A program made the position numbers and the translations under genes. Below are positions 26,918-33,790 of a stretch of 64,000 nt of DNA, one piece after another. Under the pieces are notes generated by a model. The model did not search any database and was not told where the DNA came from. It saw only the letters and a program-made list of their open reading frames with translations. Within the stretch, counting starts at the first letter, position 1; each line of letters opens with the position of its first letter. Source of the DNA: CADEDV01 sp964437415 (GTDB lineage Bacteria; Bacteroidota; Bacteroidia; Chitinophagales; Chitinophagaceae); NCBI GenBank assembly GCA_964437415.1, contig CAYTGN010000016.1, forward strand, positions 1-64,000, in the 5' to 3' direction.

Positions 26918-27179
26918 CACATTACCATTTTTATAAAATTATCAAATCTTATTGATCCTTATGAAAAAGAAATGCAAAAAAATCCTTTGATAAAAGGAGA
27001 AAAGTAGAATAAAGCAGGCCGTTATAGATCATTTTTTTTCATCAAAGCACATTATTCTATTTTATTTATCTTTACGCAAGTTGTTCAGTTCTTGAAATAA
27101 GTAAAAATGGCCGCGTAATACGTGAGTTCGTGATTGGTTACAGGTCTTAATTAATTGATAACTATAAAGGAAAGTGTTG
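26918..27179. other. Non-coding end of the integrated element
   Basis: An AT-rich 260-base stretch with no gene. It separates the membrane-protein gene from the tRNA-Ser-like fragment. I saw no integrase remnant and no further repeat in it. Confidence 0.4.
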
Positions 27180-27203
27180 GGTTCACATCCCTCTCTCTCC
27201 GCA
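27180..27203 (+). repeat. 3' end of a tRNA-Ser-like gene, probable attachment scar
   Basis: GGGTTCACAT followed by CCCTCTCTCTCCGCA matches the T-loop, T-stem 3' side, acceptor 3' strand and discriminator/CA of Bacteroidota tRNA-Ser genes. The 5' part of a tRNA is absent: sequence upstream of GGG does not pair with the CCCTC arm, and no acceptor 5' strand (GGAGAGA) lies about 85 bases upstream. A terminator follows directly. Integrative elements typically insert in the 3' end of tRNA genes and leave such a copy at the distal end. The intact tRNA-Ser would be at the other, left end, which I do not find in this window. The base at T-loop position 58 is not the usual A. Confidence 0.6.
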
Positions 27204-27230
27204 AAAGCCCTGAAATGGGCTTTTATTTTT
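27203..27230. terminator. Terminator shared by the tRNA-Ser scar and the DUF885 gene
   Basis: AAAAGCCC at 27203-27210 pairs with GGGCTTTT at 27217-27224 around the loop TGAAAT, followed by a T-rich tract on the plus strand; on the minus strand the stem is also followed by T residues. The DUF885 stop codon lies in it (27223-27225). It probably originally terminated the tRNA-Ser gene. Confidence 0.75.
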
Positions 27231-28959
27231 TAAGTTGTTCTCCTATCCATTTTTCCACCATTCCTTCCAGTATTTTCAGTGTGACGGCTCCCTGCGACAG
27301 AACAAGATCATGAAACTCCCTGATGTCAAACTTGTCTTTCAGTTTCTCTTCAGCCATTTTCCGGAGCTCCCTGATCTTCAGCTCCCCCATTTTATAGGCC
27401 AGCGCCTGCCCCGGCCATGAAATGTAGCGGTTTATCTCGGTATTCACTTCATGCAATGATAAGGCAGTGTGTTCAGCGAGATAATTCACTCCCTGTTCTC
27501 TTGTCCATCCTTTGGTATGCAGCGCCACATCGAGCACCAGGCGGCAGGCCCGCCACATTTCATAGGTTAGTTTTCCAAAACGGGAATAGGGGTCCTTGTA
27601 AAAACCCATTTCTGTGCCGAGATATTCGCAATACAAACCCCAGCCTTCACCAAATGCATTCACATATAAATTTCTCCGGAATGGCGGCAATTGGGTCATC
27701 TCTTTGGTCAATGCGATCTGCAAATGATGACCGGGCATGGCTTCATGCAAGGTCAATGCTTCGAGATTATAGAAAGGACGGCTTTTGAGATCGTAAGTAT
27801 TCACCCAATAAAAACCGGCTCTCCTGCTGTTAAGCGGTGCGCCGGAATAACGGCCTGCGGTGTAGGTTGGCGCCAGGTGTTCGGGCACCGGCTCCACACC
27901 ATAAGGTTGCCTGGGGAGTTTACCAAAAAATGCAGGCAACTGCCCATCTGCTTTTTTAGCGATATAGGATGCCTCTTTCAATAATTGTTCAGCCGTTGTG
28001 GCGTAAAACTTTGCTTCGTTGCGCAAATAAGTAATGAACTCCTGCAAGGTGCCGCTGAATTTTACTTCTTTGAGAACATCCAGCATTTCCTGTTTTATTC
28101 TCGCCACTTCTTTCAACCCGATCTCGTATATCTCTTCGTAGGTAAGATCGGTTGTTGTAAAATGCCGGGCCCTGTCCTGGTAATAAGCCAGCCCATCGGG
28201 AAAATGAGAAGCGCCGATCGTGGTTCTTGTTTTGGGCAGGTATTCTTTGCCGAAAAATGTTTTCAGTGTTTGAAACCCGGCGATAGCATATTGCTGCACT
28301 GCTTTCTTTCCTTCTTCAGTTATCAGTTTCCATTCATCATCGCTGATGGCAAATGGTTTTTTGAGAAAGGGTCTGAAAAAGACAGACTTCGTTACATCAT
28401 CCACGATATGCTGCTCATATGTGTTCTCGTAGCCAGAGAGAATACTTTTGGGCTGGCAAATTCCCAATTGCAGTCCCCGCTTCATCAGGGCAATGTGTTC
28501 TTCCATGAAACGGGGAATGTCTTTCAGCCGCCTCATGTAATTTTCAAAATCTGTTTTTCGTGAAAGTACCTGCGAACCCATTGACGCCAGGCCGGTATGG
28601 AAGCCGGCATCAGACAAAATAGGATTGAGATAGGCTTTGAATTTATAGCTGGACACATCTTCTTCCACATCATACTTCAGGAGATCGAGATTGATCTGGC
28701 CATCCGGCGACAAGGATTTTGTTTCTATTAGATTCAATGCAGTATTAACCGAATCGTAAAAATTATAACGACGCAAAAAATCAGCTTCACTGTTGCTGCC
28801 CAGCGGATGATTCAAGGCGCTGTCTCTTTTTGTTTCCCTGTTCCTGAAATCGCTTAACGCTTTAAGAATATTGTCAATGACACTGTCGCTAACAGATTGC
28901 GCCAGGCTCATCTGCGTTGTTATCCCGAAAAACAAAAACAAAATGAGTGTCTTTTTCAT
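27223..28959 (-). CDS. DUF885 family exported metallopeptidase-like protein
   Basis: The start is taken as ATG 28959 because a signal peptide begins there (LILFLFFGITTQMSLAQS); an upstream in-frame ATG at 29013 would bury it. The mature protein of about 560 residues is mostly helical. Near the C-terminal third lies HEAMPGHHLQ, the HExxxGHH metal-binding motif of the DUF885 family, with a downstream EGWGLYCE that supplies the third ligand. Family members resemble M32/M3-type gluzincins and are predicted periplasmic or outer-membrane peptidases. It is a single gene, ending in the terminator beside the tRNA-Ser scar. Confidence 0.92.
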   Translation of the reverse strand: MKKTLILFLFFGITTQMSLAQSVSDSVIDNILKALSDFRNRETKRDSALNHPLGSNSEADFLRRYNFYDSVNTALNLIETKSLSPDGQINLDLLKYDVEEDVSSYKFKAYLNPILSDAGFHTGLASMGSQVLSRKTDFENYMRRLKDIPRFMEEHIALMKRGLQLGICQPKSILSGYENTYEQHIVDDVTKSVFFRPFLKKPFAISDDEWKLITEEGKKAVQQYAIAGFQTLKTFFGKEYLPKTRTTIGASHFPDGLAYYQDRARHFTTTDLTYEEIYEIGLKEVARIKQEMLDVLKEVKFSGTLQEFITYLRNEAKFYATTAEQLLKEASYIAKKADGQLPAFFGKLPRQPYGVEPVPEHLAPTYTAGRYSGAPLNSRRAGFYWVNTYDLKSRPFYNLEALTLHEAMPGHHLQIALTKEMTQLPPFRRNLYVNAFGEGWGLYCEYLGTEMGFYKDPYSRFGKLTYEMWRACRLVLDVALHTKGWTREQGVNYLAEHTALSLHEVNTEINRYISWPGQALAYKMGELKIRELRKMAEEKLKDKFDIREFHDLVLSQGAVTLKILEGMVEKWIGEQLKK

Positions 28960-29076
28960 ACATGAAGATTTGGGAAATAAAATTTGCTCCAACGTAAGTA
29001 TATCCGGCATCACTCTTCGGATATCTAAACCTGCAGGATGCCTGAAAAGTCAGGCAGCGATGCAAAAATTATACGC

Positions 29077-29655
29077 TCAGTTTTGCTTACGAAGGTATTT
29101 TGTGAGTATCACAATCATCTGTCCTTCCACTCTTCCTTCTATCTGTTCCGTATTGTCAGGCACCAGCCGGATATTTCTAACCACGGTACCAACTTTTGCG
29201 TTAAGTGTGGAGCCCTTTACATCCAATGATTTGGTCAGCACCACATTGTCCCCGTTTTGCAAAATGGCGCCATAGCAATCTTTGTGCAGGTCAACCAATC
29301 CTTCATTTTCATGATCCCCGCTGGCTTTTGCCCAGGCAAGTCGTTCCTCATCCAAAAAAAGCATATCCAGTTTTTCAGCAGCCCAGCTTTCATTGCGAAA
29401 ACGGTTCAACATGCGCCAGGCCATTACCTGTACGGCCCGCACTTCACTCCACATGCTGGTAGCCAGACATTGCCAATGTTTGCTGTCCGGTTCTTCCTTT
29501 TTTTCAATTTGCGCAAGGCACTTCGGACAAAGAAGTACCGCATCATCCATATTGCCGGTAGCAGGCGGCACTTCATATACTTTTAAATTGACTGCCGATC
29601 CGCATAGTTCACAGGTATTGCCACTCCGTTGAGCCAGTAATTCATCTTGACGCAT
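29077..29655 (-). CDS. PhnA-like zinc-ribbon protein
   Basis: A 192-residue protein with an N-terminal zinc ribbon (CELC near residue 15 and CPKC near residue 43) and a C-terminal PhnA domain: DCYGAILQNGDNVVLTKSLD, then VKGSTLNAKVGTVVRNIRLV. The PhnA/YjdM family is named from E. coli phosphonate genes but its biochemical role is not established. The middle insert (about 55-130) makes it longer than the ~110-residue E. coli protein. It is a stand-alone gene here, with no phosphonate genes nearby. Confidence 0.9.
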   Translation of the reverse strand: MRQDELLAQRSGNTCELCGSAVNLKVYEVPPATGNMDDAVLLCPKCLAQIEKKEEPDSKHWQCLATSMWSEVRAVQVMAWRMLNRFRNESWAAEKLDMLFLDEERLAWAKASGDHENEGLVDLHKDCYGAILQNGDNVVLTKSLDVKGSTLNAKVGTVVRNIRLVPDNTEQIEGRVEGQMIVILTKYLRKQN

Positions 29656-29766
29656 AATGATTGTTGTTGGGCGGCAAATGTAATTAATCCTGAAGAAAGA
29701 CTCATTTCTGGAATTTCCCTAAAGCAATAGAAAGGGATAGAAATTACTGCATGCTATAAAAACAGG

Positions 29767-31239
29767 CTACTTGCTCAATTCATTATTCACCGTCCGCCAG
29801 ATACCCAGCGGGTTCTCCTCCTTCAGTTCATCCGGCAACAAGTCATTGCTCCAGTTTTGAAAAGCCAGCGGTCTTGCAAAACGTTTGATAGCATCTGCAC
29901 CAACGGAAGTAAACCTTGAATCCGTAGTGGACGGGAAAGGACCACCGTGCTGCATGGCAAGGCATACTTCCACACCGGTAGGCACCCCATTTACAACAAT
30001 GCGGCCACAAATATTTTTTACTGCATGTATCAAATCAGTATTGCTCCGTATGTCATTGTCTGTTGCCATCAATGTGCAGGTGAGCTGGCCTTCCAGATGA
30101 TTTACTACTTCCTGCATCTGGTTTGTATCCTTGCATTTGATCACCAATGAATAGGGGCCAAATACTTCCTGGTGGAGTAGCGGGTTGTTGATAAAAGCTT
30201 CTGCTGTAGCTGATGCAACAGTGGGCAGGCCTTCATTATGCTTTGGCTCCGAATCAGCTACCGCCACTGTTTCCACCTCCTGCTGTGATAAAGCATTGGC
30301 TCTTTTCTCCACATAGTTCTTAAAAATACCTGTATGCAGCATTTCCCCGGGTGTCGTTCTTTTTATTTCATCACCCAAAGCACTAATGAAACTTCGCAGA
30401 TCATCATTATCAATCCCGATTAGAAGACCGGGATTGGTGCAGAACTGGCCAACACCGAGTGTGATAGAACCTGCATACATTTTCGCCACATCAGCAGCCG
30501 CCGTTTTCATTTTGTCCGGTAAAAGAAAAACAGGATTGATGCTGCTCATCTCTGCAAAAACAGGAATGGGTTCTTTACGCTGATTGGCCCAGTCAAACAA
30601 TTGTCTTCCGCCAAAATAAGAACCGGTGAAGCCAACAGCTTTTGTGTGCGGATGCTCCACCAATGCCCTGCCCACTTCAAACGAAACACCATGCACATGG
30701 GCAAAAATACCCGCTGGCATATTGTTATTAGCTGCTGCTTTTGCAATGGCTTGTGCCACCATCTCACTGGTTTTTGGATGAGCGGGGTGTCCTTTCACAA
30801 TTACAGGACAACCTGCTGCAAAAGCAGAAGCCGTATCACCACCGGCTGTAGAGTAGGCATAAGGAAAATTCGACGCACCAAAAACCACCACAGGCCCAAG
30901 CGGCACAAGCATTTTTCTTAAATCTGGTTTGGGTGGATTCCTTTCTGCATTGGCCGTATCAATCCGGGCTTCGAGCCAGTCGCCTTTTTCGCAGGCATCA
31001 GCATAAGAAGTCAGTTGAAACATGGTTCTTGCCCGTTCATTGCGCAGCCTTGCTTCCGGCAGGTGTGTTTCTTCTCCCGTCACCTTCAGCAGTTCATCTC
31101 CCAGGTTTTCTATTTCTTTGGCTATGGCCCGCATGAAATCAGCTCTTTCCTTTAATGATTTCGTTCTGTAAATATGAAAAGCCTTCCATGCCTGCTGCAT
31201 GATGTCCTCAATCTCGTTGGGTGTAGCATCTTTGAACAT
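29767..31239 (-). CDS. Aldehyde dehydrogenase, probable 2-oxoglutarate semialdehyde dehydrogenase
   Basis: A 490-residue NAD(P)-dependent aldehyde dehydrogenase. Visible elements are VVVFGASNFPYAYSTAGGDT, VIVKGHPAHPKTSEM, VGFTGSYFGGRQLF, AEMSSINPVF (general-base Glu) and GQFCTNPGLLIG (catalytic Cys). These forms are typical of 2-oxoglutarate (2,5-dioxopentanoate) semialdehyde dehydrogenase. The pairing with an adjacent DapA-family gene (17-base gap) fits hydroxyproline, arabinose or glucarate degradation, where a DapA-like enzyme forms the semialdehyde. Its first ~25 residues seem missing compared with related enzymes of about 520; no in-frame ATG is found upstream. Confidence 0.88.
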   Translation of the reverse strand: MFKDATPNEIEDIMQQAWKAFHIYRTKSLKERADFMRAIAKEIENLGDELLKVTGEETHLPEARLRNERARTMFQLTSYADACEKGDWLEARIDTANAERNPPKPDLRKMLVPLGPVVVFGASNFPYAYSTAGGDTASAFAAGCPVIVKGHPAHPKTSEMVAQAIAKAAANNNMPAGIFAHVHGVSFEVGRALVEHPHTKAVGFTGSYFGGRQLFDWANQRKEPIPVFAEMSSINPVFLLPDKMKTAAADVAKMYAGSITLGVGQFCTNPGLLIGIDNDDLRSFISALGDEIKRTTPGEMLHTGIFKNYVEKRANALSQQEVETVAVADSEPKHNEGLPTVASATAEAFINNPLLHQEVFGPYSLVIKCKDTNQMQEVVNHLEGQLTCTLMATDNDIRSNTDLIHAVKNICGRIVVNGVPTGVEVCLAMQHGGPFPSTTDSRFTSVGADAIKRFARPLAFQNWSNDLLPDELKEENPLGIWRTVNNELSK

Positions 31240-31256
31240 TGAACAATGTTTATTGA

Positions 31257-32162
31257 TTATAGAATATTTTTCAAATCAGGTCTTGTAGCAATCCCGTCAT
31301 TGATCACTTTCAGGATTCGTTGCCTCTCCTCTCCTTCGAGCACTAATCTTGGAGCCCTGACATACTCACTGCCGATACCAACCTGGGCTTCGGCGAGTTT
31401 TATGTATTGTACCAGTTTGGGATGAATGTCTAATTCAAGCAAGGGCATGAACCAACGATAAATTTTTGTTGCCTCAGCGATCTTTCCTGCTTTTACCAAC
31501 TTGTAAATGGCAACCGTTTCAGCAGGAAAAGCACAGACCAGCCCTGCCACCAGGCCATCAGCACCCAGCAACAGCTCTTCCATCGCCAGTGTGTCCACAC
31601 CGCATAGAATTTTATAACGATCTCCAAAAAGATTGATCAGCCTCGTCACATTTGTTACATCCCTGGTGCTTTCTTTAATAGCTGTGATGTTTTTGCAGAC
31701 CTGCAATTCATCAAACATTTCCAATGTCACTTCAATCTTATAATCAACTGGGTTGTTATAGATCATCACCGGGAGGTCGGTGCTGTCGGCAATAGTCTTG
31801 AAATAGGTCACAGTTTCCCGGTGATCGCTTTTGTAGCGCATCGGTGGCAACAGCATCAGTCCTTTTGCACCCCATGCTTTACCATAGGCTGCCTGTTTCA
31901 ATGCTTCCCGGGTGCTTCCTTCGGCAATATTGAGCACAACTGGTTTGCCTGCTGATTTTTCAATTGCAAACTTTACCAGCCTTTCCTTTTCTTCTGTTGT
32001 CAGCACACTGGCTTCACCCAATGTGCCGCCGAGAATGATGCCTTCAACTCCCGCAGCCAACTGCGCCTGCAGGTTTTTCTCAAACAAAGGAAGATCAAGT
32101 TCATCGTCTTTTGTAAACTTGGTTGTGAGAGCGGGGAAAACACCCTTCCATTCAAATGACAT
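31257..32162 (-). CDS. DapA/NAL-family lyase or deaminase, partner of the semialdehyde dehydrogenase
   Basis: A 301-residue (beta/alpha)8 aldolase-superfamily protein. GGTLGEASVLTTEE matches the substrate-carboxylate loop of the family (GTTGE-like), MIYNNPVDYK supplies the Tyr, and TAIKEST the Schiff-base Lys. With the neighbouring oxoglutarate-semialdehyde dehydrogenase, candidate reactions are 1-pyrroline-4-hydroxy-2-carboxylate deamination (hydroxyproline route) or dehydration of a 2-keto-3-deoxy sugar acid. The sequence alone does not decide between them; true dihydrodipicolinate synthase is less likely in this context. Confidence 0.88.
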   Translation of the reverse strand: MSFEWKGVFPALTTKFTKDDELDLPLFEKNLQAQLAAGVEGIILGGTLGEASVLTTEEKERLVKFAIEKSAGKPVVLNIAEGSTREALKQAAYGKAWGAKGLMLLPPMRYKSDHRETVTYFKTIADSTDLPVMIYNNPVDYKIEVTLEMFDELQVCKNITAIKESTRDVTNVTRLINLFGDRYKILCGVDTLAMEELLLGADGLVAGLVCAFPAETVAIYKLVKAGKIAEATKIYRWFMPLLELDIHPKLVQYIKLAEAQVGIGSEYVRAPRLVLEGEERQRILKVINDGIATRPDLKNIL

Positions 32163-32245
32163 AGCTATCCATTTTTAAGCCGGCTAAAGTTATGGAAGAA
32201 TAACATCAGTGGCTTTCAAAAAACGGAAGTGTTGTATTTTGAAAA

Positions 32246-32274
32246 TAAAAAACCCCGAAGAAGAATCTCCGGGA
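32246..32274 (-). terminator. Terminator of rpmE2
   Basis: On the minus strand an 8-base stem (CCCGGAGA, loop TTCT, TCTTCGGG, with one G-T pair) is followed by GTTTTTTATTTT. It lies about 55-80 bases past the rpmE2 stop. Confidence 0.75.
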
Positions 32275-32326
32275 TTTAAAGTATAGCCATGAAAAACAAA
32301 AATAGTTCTGTTATAAAGCTACAGCA

Positions 32327-32578
32327 TTATTTCGTTTTCGCATATTTCTTCTTGAACTTGTCAATACGTCCTGCTGTATCCACCAGTACATTCTTACCGG
32401 TGAAGAAAGGATGAGAAGTGTTTGAAATCTCCAATTTCACCAACGGGTATTCGTTGCCATCTTCCCACTTCACTGTTTCTTTGGAGGCTGCTGTAGAACG
32501 GCTCAGGAATGAGTGGCCGTTACTCATGTCTTTGAAAACCACCAGGCGATAGCTTTCGGGATGGATACCTTTTTTCAT
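32327..32578 (-). CDS. rpmE2: 50S ribosomal protein L31 type B
   Basis: An 83-residue protein starting MKKGIHPESYRLVVFKDMSN with SHPFFTGKNVLVDTAGRIDK and a basic tail, the layout of L31 type B. It has no CxxC zinc ligands, so it is the zinc-independent form (in many bacteria the B form is used under zinc limitation; in Bacteroidota it is usual). Single gene, with its own terminator and a candidate promoter upstream. Confidence 0.97.
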   Translation of the reverse strand: MKKGIHPESYRLVVFKDMSNGHSFLSRSTAASKETVKWEDGNEYPLVKLEISNTSHPFFTGKNVLVDTAGRIDKFKKKYAKTK

Positions 32579-32967
32579 AACTTGCTGATTTTAAGGCTGC
32601 ACGGATTTTGCCGTACTGTTGATTTATTTTATTAAGGCGGCAAAGGTAGGCCTGATATGGCTTTCATCCAAATATAATATAGGAGGGAAAAATGAGCTGA
32701 GGGGGTATAAAAGATGAAAGCACCAAGTTTCGTTCATATTCCGGCTTTCACCTTCCTATTTACTAACCCGATGCTTTCAGGAGCGGCTTCCGCCTTTTGA
32801 GGGGCTTTCGCTTCTCCGTGCTGCAGGTTCTTCTGTTTCCAAATTTCCCCGCAACGTTGTAAAACGAATATAGCTTTTGAAACTACCCTTTTCCAAAAAA
32901 AAGGCTGTTTTGATATACACCTCTTTCCCACCGCTTTTCCACCGGAAAAGCAGGCTTATCAAGGTTT
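32579..32967. other. Intergenic region between rpmE2 and the YajQ-family gene
   Basis: No credible gene; two overlapping short open frames here look like chance. A short perfect hairpin, GCTTTTCC 32933-32940 with GGAAAAGC 32944-32951, sits just past the YajQ-family stop but has no T-tract, so its role as terminator is doubtful. It holds the candidate rpmE2 promoter. Confidence 0.45.
32669..32676 (-). promoter_or_regulatory. Candidate -7 element of rpmE2
   Basis: TATATTTG on the minus strand matches the Bacteroidota -7 consensus TAnnTTTG exactly, about 90 bases upstream of the rpmE2 ATG. A matching -33 TTTG was not found at the usual distance. Confidence 0.4.
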
Positions 32968-33459
32968 TTAGTCCCTCATATTCACATATTGCATGGGAAT
33001 GCCCAGGTTTGCCGTCTTGCAAAGCTGGATGACGGACTGGAGATCATCAATTTTCTTTCCTGTCACCCTCACCAGGTCGTCATTTATTGAGGCCTGCACC
33101 TTCAAACCGGAGTCTTTGATCAGCTTCACGATCTTTTTAGCATCTTCCTGGGCCAGGCCGTTTCTCACTTTCACCTGCTTTTTCCAAACCTTGCCGCTTT
33201 GGGCCCCTTCTTTTGATGCATCAAATGCTTCAGGGGCGATGCCCTGCTTGTGGGCCCGGCTGATGAGCACATCAACCAACTGCCGCATCTTCATATCGTC
33301 ATCGGTTTCCAGTTTGATGACAAATTCCTTTTTATCAAGGTCAATAACCACATGCGAGCCTTTGAAGTCAAAACGGTTGGTGATCTCCTTGGTGGTAACA
33401 TTCACGGCATTGTCCAATGCCTGGGCTTCTACTTTGCTGACAATATCAAATGAAGGCAT
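32968..33459 (-). CDS. YajQ-family nucleotide-binding protein
   Basis: A 163-residue protein from ATG 33459, chosen because all YajQ proteins begin MPSFDIVS. The upstream ATG at 33588 would add an implausible, partly hydrophobic extension overlapping a terminator. Family features: EITNRFDFKGSH, GLAQEDAKKIVKLIKDSGLK, QASINDDLVRVTGKKIDDLQ and the C-terminal QYVNMRD. YajQ proteins bind nucleotides (cyclic di-GMP in some bacteria) and the role here is open. Single gene. Confidence 0.95.
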   Translation of the reverse strand: MPSFDIVSKVEAQALDNAVNVTTKEITNRFDFKGSHVVIDLDKKEFVIKLETDDDMKMRQLVDVLISRAHKQGIAPEAFDASKEGAQSGKVWKKQVKVRNGLAQEDAKKIVKLIKDSGLKVQASINDDLVRVTGKKIDDLQSVIQLCKTANLGIPMQYVNMRD

Positions 33460-33548
33460 GGTAAAGGGTTTTGGTAGGCAGCAAATATAGAAAAGTCCAG
33501 AGAATGACACCGAGATACCAATAAGTTGAAGAAACAGAGCTTTTAACC

Positions 33549-33578
33549 AAAAAAAAGTCCCCCCTGGAAAGGAGGGAC
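33549..33578 (-). terminator. Terminator downstream of the first outer-membrane barrel gene
   Basis: On the minus strand GTCCCTCC TTTCCA GGGGGGAC forms a stem with one G-T pair, followed by TTTTTTT. It lies about 210 bases past the stop of the gene ending at 33791 and before the YajQ-family start. A second small palindrome, CATGAG AAAACT CTCATG, is at 33588-33605. Confidence 0.7.
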
Positions 33579-33790
33579 GAACATGCACATGAGAAAACTC
33601 TCATGAAAAGTTTAGTAATTTCTGTTTATAGAGACGCTTTGCTTAAACATATTTCTTGCTTCCGGTAATAAAATTATTAAAGAACAAAATCAATCAATAT
33701 TACTTTTATGTAAACGGTCAATTTAGTGTTTAATCCCTGCTTCATATAGAGCACAAAGTTTATTTATCAAAAAGCAGTTACATCTCACCG

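Noticed and set aside
27110..27203. Complete tRNA-Ser gene
   Set aside because: No acceptor 5' strand, D-arm or anticodon arm could be placed; only the last 24 bases match.
20000..27223. Self-conjugative element
   Set aside because: Only mobilization and cargo genes are present; no type IV secretion or coupling-protein genes.
32734..33022. Overlapping 65- and 81-codon minus-strand frames between rpmE2 and the YajQ-family gene
   Set aside because: Two frames cover the same bases, neither has family features, and one runs into the YajQ-family gene.
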